Shown here: in pieces, positions 11,065 through 22,950 of the stretch
How the letters are laid out: every line of letters starts with the position of its first letter
How positions within the stretch are numbered: position 1 is the stretch's first letter
From: Trichuris trichiura
Taxonomy: Eukaryota > Nematoda > Enoplea > Trichinellida > Trichuridae
DNA: 64,000 nt
Direction: 5' to 3'
NCBI GenBank assembly: GCA_037903355.1
Contig: JBAJFE010000050.1
Span: forward strand, 186,001-250,000
Notes under the pieces: generated by a model
What the model saw: only the letters and a program-made list of their open reading frames with translations
What the model was told of the DNA's origin: nothing
The model's database searches: none
Program-made: the position numbers and the translations under genes

Positions 11065-14000
11065 TATGACGCTTAGTTTGGCTACAGCAACGCAAAGCAA
11101 TGGGGCGGATGGAAAAGTTATCAAAAACAGGCAAGCAGAAGAGTTGGAGTGGCGAACACACCTCAAGGCAATATACGCGCGTGCAAGCTTGCAACAGCTG
11201 CCGCTTGCTGTCGGGTTTTGCAACTGACAACTCGTTGGCATGAAGCATTGCCGTTCGTCCACCTACTGGAATTTAAGCAACGTTTTTCCAAGTCCCATAA
11301 GCAAGCGGCGCTGTTCCTGTTGGCCTACGCCGGCTGGGCATAGCAGCGCCTGTTGCGTCTAAGTCCGGTTAGCAATGAGCATTTCCTCAGTATCTCATCA
11401 GTAGAATGAAAATTTTTCTTTGTTAGCTAATGCTTCCACGCTCTATTCAACACGAAAAAAGCATGCCCAAACTCAACCCTCACTAACATGCAGCATGTCA
11501 GCAGTACACGGATGTATGTCCTTGCATTTATGGAAAAATTGCTTACGAGCGGACGATTTGGTCGTTGAGGGTGGCTGAAAGTAAAACTGTCAATGGATGA
11601 AAACATGGACATGCCTTTACATTACGTCCTTACATAAGGCTAAACTACTTTTCGGCTTACTAATGTACGAATATATTTCTATTCATATTATTTTATAAAA
11701 ATATTTAGCCTTTATTAAGCTTGAGTTGTTTTTCAGCTTTGGTCAACTAGTAAGTCTGTACGTAAACAAATCCGTCTCTCCACGAGAGGAAGAGATAAGG
11801 CGTCTCGACTGAACGTCCGCGTCTCAACGAGTTCGTTCAGCTTTTAGTCAATAAGAAAAAAGTTATTGCAAACGTGAAGAAGGATTCCAGAAATTCCGGC
11901 TTACCATTCGTAGACGATCTTTGAAACGTCACAGACGAGCACTTGAGTCAAGAATGCCAATGAGCAATTGGAGTTTAGTTCATCGGCGTCTAATCAACTT
12001 AAAGTTTAGGAACAAGCGTTGCTTGCTGCTGGAAATAAGCAGCTGTCACTTAGTGGCTTTTCAACAGAGCAAAGCTAATGGATGGTACGCGTTCAATGGC
12101 GCTTATACGTTACTCGCTGGCGGAGTTGTTAACCTCTGTTCTTTAAACGTACGCTCCTCGCTAAGTGAGCCAGTTGAAAGGTGCTCTACGCGTTGACATT
12201 GTTGATAGTTGCATTTTGGCTAGTTTTACGAAAGCTTACTCTGGCGACGTCATCTCTACGCAAATATTTCCAGGAAAAGTTGCTCAACGCCCTAGCGCTT
12301 AGCAAACATTGAGCAAATATAGTTGTAAGGGCTCACCTTCTAAGCACTGCTGATACATGGAAGTTTCGCGAAAAAAAGCATAGCCGATAAAAGTCAGTCG
12401 GCGAACGAAAACCAATATGAACAATGGGTGAACTGAAACAGACGTCGTTCGCATTACAGGAACCGTACCTTACAATGTTTTAAAATTAGAATTAAGAACA
12501 AAGAGGTTATTTTACTTGCAGCCGCGATGCTTAAGCAGGAAATTAGAATATTGCTTTGCGTCGAATTCGACTGGTAGAAAGGCGGGCGACCCTCAGCTTT
12601 GCTGAACATATTAATATGTGCAATATGTGGTCTCCCTGTCGCATTACTCGCGTTCATATAACGCCAATCCGGTAAAACACAACCCATATAGAATTTGACT
12701 ATGCAAATTTTCAAGACCAGAATTTTTATCATAGTCTCTGTACTCAGTATTCAGCAGCCCGGTCGCTTATCATAAGAAAAGTTGCAACATTTTAATTGGA
12801 CGCCAAAAAAGTAACAGAATAAAGACAAAGCAATGATACCAAATTAAGGAGAAATGTTGATGGAGTAAGTTTACTTAAGACGAAACTTAAACGAATTGTA
12901 GTACAGCATAAACGTAGTGCTTTAGGAGCTTTAGGTGCAGTGGTATATCGAATGCGCTGCTGCTGACCTCGAGCGGACAAAAGACATTTTTGCGTGCGGA
13001 ATGACTGAAAGGGAAAAACGGGACTTGAGCCTGTCGCCCCCGCCGAAGGCGGGGGCGACAGGCTCAAGTTCCCTCCGCGGATGCCAACCATTGGAACAAT
13101 GCCAGTTTGACTGCGCAGCGAATTATATTTCCAAAAGGCGCCACCTTTCGGCTGTTGACACGAGCGTAGATAAGAAAATTCATTATCAGCTTTGCCGAAC
13201 GAGGATGGAAAGATTTTTTCGCTTGCCTACTTTCTCACGAAACAAATGGGACGTGAAATGCACGAACGAATGTCGACCCTGAAAACAGGTCAACTTTGGT
13301 CAACGCGGCCTTATTTGTGCGTGCGTACGCCTATTCATACTAAAACTTAACATAGATTCGTGTGTTGAAACGAAACTGCGGAGGCATCGTCGGAAAATCA
13401 ATGTAGGAAGTGTGGCGTCAGAGACGAACTAATTTTCCTATTATGAATAACGACGCATAAGGGGATTTAAAGCCCGTCACTCTAAATGTATGAAATAATA
13501 TGCAGCTTAGTCTGTAAAAAAATTGCCGCGTCGAAGAAAAGAAACTGTAAACAAACTCATAAGTACAAGAGTGTTAAAATAAAGGGAATGATGGAAAAAT
13601 GGACAACCAACTGGTAACCTATTTCGTAATGAACGAAGGCGGAAGTGAACACATAACGAAAATGGATTGGAATGACGTTCAAGTAGACAAAGGAGTGCTG
13701 CTTGCTTGTGCTACTGTTGAACATCATCGTATCACCAAGTCTGCCTGCAATCAACGTAACAGAGAAAATAGGATCCTACAAAAATGTCGTTCTTTAAGAA
13801 AGGGACACTAGAGCCCATTATGCCGCGTGGTAGTTAGCCTTTGATCTGTTATGTGTGTGCTTGACGCAAGAAAAACCAGAGAATAACAGCTCGAAATTAG
13901 CATATTTATTTCCCACTTGCATCAATGATTCTTTGAGCTTGCAGTGGCGCGGCGCGGAAGGAAACGAACAAAGCCTTCTTCAAAACAGAACAAGTATGAG

Positions 14001-14325
14001 GCTTAGTTTTAAAATATTCTCACTCTATAGAAGTAGTAACCGCGGAAAATGAAATAATGGCAGTTTTATGCATGGCACATATGCCAAAGCGAATGTACAG
14101 CCTTAAGTTGGCTGCCGACTTTTTTCACGCGTAACAAAAATGTTCGCAACGAGTTCACCATAGATGGCCGAAAGTGAAGGACATTGCCGAAGTGCACTTG
14201 CGGCAGGTGAGTGAATGGTAGCAGTTGTCGTACGGATGACCCGTAAAGTACTGTCTATGTCAATTAAGGGCGCACGTTTTTACAACGGGATCAAGTCAAG
14301 TTGGTAAAAACGCTGCTCTAACATG
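11065..14325. other. intergenic region upstream of the myosin light chain
   Basis: This 3.3-kb stretch holds no gene I can support. An ATG-initiated frame at 13599-13811 (70 codons) matches nothing I know and looks like chance. The notable element is the GC-rich hairpin at 13020-13072. Confidence 0.55.
13020..13072. repeat. GC-rich perfect hairpin, 22-bp arms with GAA loop
   Basis: The left arm is 13023-13044 (ACTTGAGCCTGTCGCC then CCCGCC), the loop is GAA at 13045-13047, and the right arm is 13048-13069, an exact reverse complement. A G-T pair and two G-C pairs extend it to 13020-13072. The core is run-of-C/run-of-G in an otherwise AT-rich intergenic region. Confidence 0.95.
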
Positions 14326-15632
14326 TCATTGCTTCACATTATTGAATTTGGCCGCAAACGACGACGCAATACGTATCACTTCGGCATGACTGACGTTACC
14401 AAGTGACAATCGGTTGAAGGGCACATGCAAAATTCCAAACGGACGTAGATGGTAGATAAAATATTCCAAAACATACATTAAGTCTGGAACCACGTAATGG
14501 AAGCTGATGGTGAAATCGCTGCAGCAGTTTAAACCCTGAAATCAAAAACTCTACTTAGGCAAAGAGATAGTGTGTATGGGTGCTGCTTACCAGCTTCATG
14601 GGATACTGCGAGAAGGAAAAGAGCCAGAAATTTTTGTCCGGGACGCGTTGGCGCAAATGAAATTGCGGACTAAGCGGAAAGAACCTGGGCCGACCATAGA
14701 CGTCTGAGGAACCGCTCGGATCAACACCAGCTAGCTTTAAGGCTTTTCCTAACAGCAGATCTTCGGGTCCCACTTCGTTGGAAAGCATGTTTTTCTGGAA
14801 TACCTTTTCAACAACTTGTATTAGGGCATTTCGACTAAGTACATATCCGGCGCCACCGCTCATATAAAGCTGACCACTGGGATAACGAAAGTTGCTGCCA
14901 AGATAAACTGAGTCATTAGACTTATAGGAGAGAAGAAGTAAACGAAGGTTCTCCAAAATGACGTACGTATCGTCGTCTGCTTTTAAAAACCAGTCGTAAT
15001 CATTCAGGCGCGTTTTGTATATAAGCGAAAAGGCTTTCATCGTTTTTCTCCAAAGGAATTGTCTTCCCTCGGGAACACCAAGATTAACAGCGCCCAACTG
15101 TCTGTCTTCAACGGAAGAACCAAACATGTAACCGTTGCATCGTTTCAGCCATGTAGCTTTCACATGCACTGCTCTGGTTTTGTGATTACCTTTTCCTGTC
15201 AAAACCCAACAAAATACTCGAACCTCTTTGGCAATAGCGTCAGCCACTAGCCTGCTTTCTGGAATGAAAAAGCCCTTAATGGAAGCTCGACAAGAAATTG
15301 AAAACTTCAAATATCAATATGTAAATGCTGACGGAAGTTCAAAAAGTTAAAGATCGTGGAAAAGCGAAATGTTGCTTACCGGCATGCGCGATCTCGCTCA
15401 TGTTGTGCTCCGAAAGACCCGCTTTTGCGAAGGAATCGTTCGAAGACAAATTTGGAACCACATCGACACTGAATGGCGAAGCTAACTGCTTTTCTATTTG
15501 GACTATTTGGAAATTGTCGCTGTCAAACCACTTTAAGTAACAAAAGCAAAATAAACTGCCAACAACAATGCCCACCAAAAATGTGCAAGCTCGCCGCAGA
15601 GGTTCTTGGGACGCCAGGTCAACAATTACCAT
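14326..15632 (-). CDS. C1GALT1: core 1 beta-1,3-galactosyltransferase (T-synthase)
   Basis: This Golgi enzyme adds beta-1,3-galactose to GalNAc-Ser/Thr to make core 1 mucin O-glycan. Three exons can be placed: 15632-15380, 15258-14591 and 14535-14326, giving 376 residues. A type II membrane anchor ([19 protein letters not shown]) lies at about residues 15-33, followed by a stem. The GT31 catalytic domain shows [19 protein letters not shown], the metal-binding DxD-type motif in [18 protein letters not shown], and [15 protein letters not shown] with the downstream [11 protein letters not shown]. The last exon gives [20 protein letters not shown] and [12 protein letters not shown], the conserved T-synthase C-terminal block. 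Borders are GCCG|GTAAGC, CCAG|AAAGC, CTG|GTAAGC and TCAG|GGTTT. No sign of decay. The gene appears intact and complete. Confidence 0.94.
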
Positions 15633-17819
15633 TGCCTTTACGCGCCGAAAGAGCGAAAACGCGCGCAGAACGTTCCAAAAAAGTTTTTACAGTATACCCG
15701 AGTTATCGCAAGTACAAACAAGTTACGAACTCTGTTTATTGATCTTCTGGCTTTATCAACGCTTCGGCAGACAACCAAATGACTGCTGACCAAATTTTCT
15801 AACTTAATATTGAGTTGTTAACTTTGTTTTCAACATTTTGCTTGCCAAATAATCTCTATTCAAGATACGCTACTGCAAAAATTCATCGCAGTCGCAAAGG
15901 CTTCGCTTTCTAACGCCTACAGCAAACAAAAAGCGCTCGCAGTATAGGTCAGCTCTTTCTACAGTTAAGCCGCAAGTTATTCAAAGTTGACGAGCCATGC
16001 GACTTCACGCAGTTGTGCTGATCTCATTCGTTGTGCTACATTTAGGGTATAAAATTTATTAGGAAAAAATTAGCGACATACCCCAAAGGGCGTTCAAGCT
16101 TTCTTAACTGGCGTCATGCACGACCGCTTTAAAACAAAAAAAACACAATAAAAAATTGACAAACTGCACTTTCGAAATGTTTAGGATGTTTTTCTTTTTT
16201 GTAGCGCATTACCGTCATTGCGGGTTGCGATCACTAGCGTTTTCAGTCGTATGTTGCTAGGTTAAGCGCAAAAACTAAGTTCTAAATTACGTACGAATGC
16301 ATTCTATAAAATCAGAGTTCCATTTTTAAAATCAGTTACATGAAGTACTAAAGAAAGCGAAAGCAATTAGAAATGTACGTTTCTGAAAGCCTAGTAGGAT
16401 CTTATCTTTTAGCCGCCTCACGGTTAAAGAAATGCAGGTTCTTTCTTAAAAAGCGCGGCTGTAGCTCGTTGTGCCTTTACTCCAGTCGCCCTTTTTTGCC
16501 CTTAGCTAAATCTAGGCTAAGACATATGCCTTATATTTAGGCTTAGGATTGGGTAAGGGCAGAACAGGATGGCCATCAAACTTACAGTATGACAATTGGT
16601 GGCTTAGGAGACAAAATCCGCCAAAAGACTAATATAAAAATATGCCAAAAAAGTAACTTCTTGTTTTGCAGACAAATAACTTTTTTAAACGTGCAAACAA
16701 CCTTGTTATTATTAAGAACTTCAGCTGCATCGTTTAATTATCGTACACGCGTCTCGACTATTCGAATAAAGGCTCTTTTCTGCTTCTCTAATCGCTTTTC
16801 TTTTCCTTGCCTCCATTTTAAGGGAAACATTTCGGTTTGGAATAAAATATTTGTTTAGGACGACTTAATACTACGTACTACATGATACGGCGTACTGTCC
16901 ATTGCCACCTTAACTCTCTTGGCACATTCTCGCTAAATAACTTTGAAACTAAGTGTCTTCAGTTCTATTTGCTTTGCGGGAAAACGCTGTCTTTGCTTAA
17001 AAGTGCTTTATTTTAAATTTTTGTGTTAGAATAGGCGCCGTAAATTTTAACGCTTGTTAGAAAAGGTTACGCTTTCCTTGAAGCGGAAAAGCCGTATTGA
17101 TTCTGGGCTGGTTTGGCATCTTACGTAAGTAATGCCTTTGATCGCTGCTTGCGTGGTAGCGCATCCAAAATCAAATAAACCGTCACGCGACTTACGTAAC
17201 TGCAGCGTTTTGGTTCCGACGGGTAGGCTGTTTTTTTTGCACGAGGATAGTAATGGAAAAAATTGCTTGCTGCTTTCAGATTTGCGGCTGCCCAGACTGC
17301 GCGGGATTAAGAGTAACAGTATTACTTTTTTTTACTCTCAATGTTCCATTATACTTCCTAGCGGCTTCGAAGAGGTTTCCCGTAAACTTTGCACCTCTTA
17401 GTCTTTACCGTTTTAATATAATGACTTGGCGTGCAGTGCTCAAGAAGCCTCGTGTGTCGTTATTGAAAAAATTCAATGCTGATTACTCACCTAATGTCGC
17501 AACTGACAGTACTGTTCGATTTTAGATTCAAAACTCGAAGGATAACCCCATCAAACTTGTAAGTAACTTTTCCGTTGTCCATACGAGAGTAATACTTTCA
17601 GCAATGAGTATACCTGTGTGTTGTCTTTACGCCAGCTTCGCTTTTCTTATTTTTATTACCGCCCGCTTTTCTCCATGAGTTGCTAAGAAGCCATATATTA
17701 CTCTCCGTCATGTAATTCAAAATCATTAACTTACAAAACAGTGCAGGTTGATGCTTCAGTATTGAAGAATGCTTTGCTGCCTCTTAAATGTAGTTACTTT
17801 CCGTCAGTGCCTAATAACA
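15633..17819. other. intergenic region between C1GALT1 and EXOC1 starts
   Basis: The flanking genes are divergent. A dispersed-repeat copy is at 16431-16600. Open frames at 17132-17525 lack recognisable motifs and good starts, so I do not call them genes. Confidence 0.55.
16431..16600 (+). repeat. dispersed repeat, family R1, forward orientation
   Basis: Begins AATGCAGGTTCTTTCTT and ends ACAGTATGACAATTG. The middle forms an imperfect hairpin (TGCCCTTAGCTAAATCTAGG against TTTAGGCTTAGG and GGTAAGGGCAG). Confidence 0.65.
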
Positions 17820-20800
17820 ATGGACGACAATGTGAAGCAGTCAATTCAAAGGGAACTGTTCGAAGAGTCGGATGAAAGAATTCTCAAGTGCATTGCCGTA
17901 CTTACCGGCGGGAAGCGAAAAAAACAGACATACCTATGCGTTACAAGTAAAATATCTTCTCGACTTTAAAAAATTCGTAGTAAATTTTTTTAAAATTGAA
18001 ATAGTATCCTACTTTCATCCGGTGACTCCTCGGTTGCACGAAGTCTTCCTGAATGAAAAGATCCAGCGATTTGCGCTCTTCCATTCATGGCTTTTGTCGG
18101 AAGTTCGAGTTGTTGACGGGATAAACCCGCGTAAAGTAAACAGGTTAGTCCAATCGACTTTTAGCTACGAATACGTATGCTTAAGGCAATTCCCGATTTG
18201 GAAATCACCGTCGATAGCGTTCATCGATGGGAAGTATGCAAAGCGTCGGAAAAGGAAAGTTTTATTCGACAAGTCTGGAAGGTATCTCTATCAAATACGA
18301 TTATTTTTAAAATACCGCTTCACACTTTAGGTGTGCCATAGATATCTTTCGTCGCAAAGACCGGAATTCGTCAATATATCCATACCGGTTGACGAAATAG
18401 GTATGGCAAGCCGGAAGTTCGTATTGCTTTGCTTTGTTTTGAAAATTGTGTTTACAGTATCCGGTCAGCAGAAGGAGGACGCTTCTCTTGCGGCAACATC
18501 TTCCAACATTGATAGCGTTGACGATTTTCATTCAATATCCGCCGCCGAGGAAGCCGACTTCAGAGCTCTACTTTCAAAGTACAATATGCGAATAGCCGAC
18601 TCGCAACAATTTTTGAATAAACTTATGAAAGAACTTGCCATATTGGACAAAGTGAGTTTGGTCATCCGCCGCGCGTCTTCTTCATTATGCAAATGCATTA
18701 AAGACGAATATGCAAACAATAGTAGGTAGCGAACGACAGATTGCCGAGCTGCTTAATCACATTGATCAGTTGCTAACCGAATCCAGTAAGTTAGAAAATG
18801 TATTGGACACGTACGACCAGATATTGGCGGTAGATACAGTCTCTCGTAGTGCTGTTGTGTTATATAGTAGAATATATCTTTTAAGCATGTAAAACACGGT
18901 GTGGAAATGATGGAAGAGAAGGATATGCTTCTTGGCGTCTGTTCCAACAATCGACAACGTTTGACCATAGAGCTTCGCGATTTCTTGGTACAACAGAAGC
19001 TTTTTCAAGAGCGTATGCAAATTAATTCATATTTTTTTGTCCCTCTTTCAGAGTGCTATCAGGTTGAGCTCGCATGATCGGAGCGTGTTGACCAATTGCG
19101 ACTTGTCCGATCCGGCAAAAATTATGGAATGTACGCGAGCTGCTTTGAATTTACAAAAATGTATAAATGCTCAAGTCAGCCCGGGTACTGTAGTTGGCTC
19201 CGTTTGAAATTTGCATTTTACCTAAGCGTTCGCAGGTATGGAAAAGATGGCAGCCTACGAAGAGCAGATGAGCGTATTCTCGCATTTGAGGGAGAAATTT
19301 TCCGAACGCTTTGTTGCCCACTTGACCAGCCTTTTTCGTTCATTGGTTGAACTTGCCTTTTTTGGGCCCTGCAAAGTTTACCCGCTTTTCGTTCAGGCTC
19401 AGGAAGCCATTGAATCTCCCATAACGGACAAACTGCCGAAGCAGGAAATGATCTACGGCCTTTTAAAGCCATTTTCCGATCTCGTATCGTGGCTGAAAGG
19501 TTCCGTCGCTCGAGGCTACTTTATTCTATTAAAGGTAAGTCGCTTTGCCGCCTTAAAGTACTGTCTAATTAGATGATCGTTTCTGCAGCGTTATTCGGAT
19601 TGTATGCAAGATGTCTACCGTAGCCAGATCAGCAGGTTCGTTCGATTTTTGGGCAATTCAGTTTCGCAAGCTTTTCCACCATCGCGCGGGCTCAGTAAGT
19701 GACTTCCCTATTCGTCGATCAATTTTTTTCTAAACTTCAGTTGCGACTTTGTTCGCACTTTTTCTGTCCTGAATGAGATGTTCTGCATTTATCTTTTCTT
19801 GGCATTTTTTTGCATATACAACTATTAATATTAGTATTTATGAATGTAAGCCTTCCTGTATTTTGAACCCGTAGGCTTTGACATAATTTTCTCGTGTGCG
19901 TTGTAGTTAGCGCTAGCGAAACAAAAGAAGTTATGAAACTTGTGCGAAGCGTTCCCGGTTCTCTTACCATGGACAACACGTGGAGCGGATCTGTCCTCTC
20001 TGCAAACGATAAGGCCAACTTTTTTCAGGTACGCGAAGAAAAAATGCATTTTAGGCGACTCGTACCTTTTTGCAGCTGATCAACCGCGCTTTTTTGGAAA
20101 TTGACTCCTCCGTACTTCAAGAAGAGAAATTTTGTTCATGGTTCTTCCACGTGACCGACGCGGTGGCATTTTCAAGAGCGGTGGACGAGGTAATGCGTAC
20201 GACTGTTTGTTACGCGCTAACTTTGTATCCTTTGCTTTCAGGTTCCCAGCGGAGAGCATACGCAGAGGTACAAGATTCAATCTTTTTTCCGTAACTTTAA
20301 AAAGCCTCATTTTTTGGCTTCTTTTTGTACGGATTTTCTATGTCCCGTTGAAAAACTTTTATTAATAAACTGTCCGTAGCTTTCGGGTCCGAATCCTTAG
20401 ACCGCTGATGACGGGTCAAGTTCGGACCCGAAAGCTACGGACAGTTTATTAATAAAAGTTTTTCAACGGGACATAGAAAATCCGTACAAAAAGAAGCCAA
20501 AAAATGAAATTATTTGGTCCCGTACGGAGACACTATATCTTCAAAACTTTAAGAAGCGTATCAAGGTTTCCAAACAGTTCGCGTTTGAACAATTAAGCAA
20601 GAAAAGTTCAATAGCTAAGTTTTGCTACTCTTTTTAAGCAGCCTGGATTGGCGTGAAACGTATTATTTGAAAAAATAATACGTTTTCGTAGGCGCGGGAG
20701 TGGTTTTAAGGACGAATTTTGATTTCTTCTTCGTAAGCTGCAAATGTGTACCTGTTAATCTACAGTATGCTTCAAATTTTGCTTACTTGTTTACATCGTT

Positions 20801-22874
20801 TTTGAGTGTTTACAGAAAGCATATTCCTACGCGCCATTTGTTTTAAATGTATAGTCTAACTTTTCTTTAGTGACGCGTTTTCTAGTCATACTGTAATATT
20901 TAGAAAAATGCAGGTACCTTTCTATTAAGCCTGCCGGTCAGGCGACTTCGTTAGTTAAGAACCTGTCTGTGCTTCCCAAAAGCTTCGTATAATTTCATTA
21001 TTTAACTGCTCAACGAGAACTGGCAAATTTTTTAAAAACAAAGTTTTAACAGAGCGTTTCTACCAGTCACATTTCAGCAATATGGCTGGGTAATAAAACG
21101 AAAGAAACATGAACAGAATGTGAAGCACGGATGGACGTTTATTGTTTTGACGCGAATGTTTTAGTAGCACTAATCGAGACTAGCGGCTCACGGGCGACCA
21201 TCACTTTTAGAGGTTTTCGTTAATGTTAACGATGTTTCCCAGAGCACGTCACAAAAGCGAAGGTTTAAATGAAAAAGTTAGCCGACACCAAGGGCTAGAT
21301 TTGCTCTGTCCGGCTCGAGCAGTTTAAATCAGTCGATCGCGTCAAAACGTTATGCCAATTTGCAGCCGCTGGTATTCCTAGTAGAATTAATTTTTGGCAA
21401 CAGGTACATGTAGTCAGTTTTAGTTTTACCCATGAAACCATATATATGTGGCGCTGAAAATATTCAGCGTCGAAAAATATGCGCAGGTTAAAACCTAGAC
21501 TACCGTACAACGTATTGTTAAGAATTCAAGCTTATCGCTCTTTTAGAACTCTTAACTTTTCAGCTATTGCTCATGTATAATAGGTATGTTTCAGTTTCGC
21601 AAGCAACCAACCAATGAAGTCCCTTCTGGCGCAAATTTTCGCTTGCATTGACAGTATATTCGAGCAGTTTTTAAACGAATGCGAGCAGCATAATTCGTTG
21701 TAAGTTGTCGCAAGTTGCGAAAAAAAATTATTCGGTGTTCGATGTGCAGACTTGTCGTCTATATGCTGTGCGCTCTTTGTGATCGTGCTGCTGTTTCGGA
21801 AGACGGTACTTCAACGTCCCTGAGCATCACTGGCAAATTGGTAGTACTTTTAAAACGACGGTTTGACGCCTTTATGGTCGGCAGAAATTGGTCGAGCGTA
21901 ATTTTCGTGACGTCATTGTTTTGTTATAGGACAAGAACTCGCAAATGTTCGTAATAGAGCGCTCGCCAAAGCGGATCAAGTACGAAATTTTGCCCACTTT
22001 AACCATGTTTTTCGTAGGTGTATTGTAAGACGCTTTTCAAAAATTCAAATCGCCCACTTGTTGCGCAGGTGTTCGCAAAGGAGCTCGAAGCAGCCTACGA
22101 AAACAAACAACGACGTAGCGAAGTGGATCGATGGTATCCCACCCTTGTAAGGACATTGTGGCAGAGCATCGAAACGGCCGCCGACGATCCGCACAGCAAA
22201 TGCCCGCCGGCCGTTGTTCGACTTGAAAATTACCATTTTTTGCATTGTAATCATTAGTGTTTACCGCGAGTTTTTAATTAGAGGCAATTTTTTAAGCAAT
22301 GCTTTCCCAGCTGAAAATTTCGTGCCTTAATGACTTGCGACGCGAAACGAAGATCAAATATACAATGGCGTTGGAAAATTACGTGGAAGACATAATGGAC
22401 AACGCTTTGGAAAAGTTGAAGGTTTGCGCTTGACCCATTTGAATTACGGTAACTAGCGTACTTTGATTTTCAAGACATTTTTCGACAGTATCTCTCATTG
22501 CATCAATCAGGGAATGAAGCCGGAGGATATAAGCTATCAACAAGCCTACAATAGACAAGAGCTTCGACGAATCGTTGAGCTTTACCAACTAGCCGACGTA
22601 ATAATGAATTATTGCTATACGATGACGTCAGCTCTGCTTATGTTTTAAGGTTAGAAAAGAGATCAACGCTTTGTATCGAATTATTGAGTCGCAGCTGTCC
22701 GAAGAGAAGCATTTGTTGCAAGTAGTATGGCGCAACGTGCAGGACAGTTTTATTCGACGCTACAAACAGTACGACGGCTTGATTGACCTATGCTACCCGC
22801 AGTCGAATGCTCGCATGGAATTTTCCATACAAGATCTGCTGAACTGCTTCAGCGCCATTGCGCAACAACATTGA
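17820..22874 (+). CDS. EXOC1: exocyst complex component 1 (Sec3)
   Basis: Sec3/EXOC1 is the exocyst subunit that marks plasma-membrane sites and binds PI(4,5)P2 through an N-terminal PH-like domain, tethering secretory vesicles. The start ATG at 17820 gives MDDNVKQSIQRELFEESDER and then ILKCIAVLTGGKRKKQTYLC, matching the family N terminus. Next come FALFHSWLLSEVRVVDGINP (about 18070-18130), PDLEITVDSVHRWEV with SFIRQVWK (18190-18280), and RYLSSQRPEFVNIS (18340-18380). The coiled-coil stretch includes EEADFRALLSKYNMRIADSQ, IVGSERQIAELLNHIDQLLT and LENVLDTYDQIL (about 18550-18830). The C-terminal part includes QPMKSLLAQIFACIDSIFEQ (21612 on), FAKELEAAYENKQRRSEVDR, EDISYQQAYNRQELRRIVEL, EEKHLLQVVWRNVQDSFIRR and finally FSIQDLLNCFSAIAQQH before TGA at 22872. 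Most introns are short; the one after about 20270 is about 1.3 kb and holds a foldback repeat. I did not place all exons. Confidence 0.93.
20307..20507. repeat. foldback element, 87-bp arms, related to the 3' end of the Penelope-like element
   Basis: The left arm 20307-20393 and right arm 20421-20507 are reverse complements by eye. The 27-nt spacer and the right-arm start read CCGCTGATGACGGGTC, then AAG, then TTCGGACCCGAAAGC. The same words appear once on the minus strand at about 26640-26565, at the 3' end of the retroelement (CGCTGAGGACGGATC, GACCCGAAAGCTCCGGA, ACGGGACATAT, ATCCGTAATA). It lies in an EXOC1 intron. It looks like two terminal fragments of that element joined head to head. Confidence 0.85.
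20908..20945 (+). repeat. fragment of dispersed repeat family R1
   Basis: AAATGCAGGTACCTTTCTAT followed by TAAGCCTGCCGG matches the start of the family. I cannot follow the similarity further into the EXOC1 intron. Confidence 0.5.
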
Positions 22875-22950
22875 ACATCATAGCCTGTTGTGTTCGAATA
22901 ATTAGCATATTGAAATGCAAAAATCCATTAATACAAAACTTACTTGGCTA

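Noticed and set aside
11014..11343. Three overlapping frames of 64-82 codons around the light-chain start
   Set aside because: No motifs and no splice partners. They overlap the promoter and first exon of the light-chain gene.
12792..13282. Opposing frames both giving an SLSPPP-GATGSS motif
   Set aside because: The shared motif comes from the self-complementary hairpin at 13020-13072, not from a protein.
17132..17525. Two overlapping plus-strand frames of about 90 codons
   Set aside because: A few cysteines, but no recognisable domain, start or splice site, and they lie just upstream of EXOC1.
20395..20450. Calling a complete hammerhead ribozyme gene
   Set aside because: The CTGATGA and CGAAAG core words are present, but no stem I partner is found and the base next to stem III deviates, so it is reported only as hammerhead-like.
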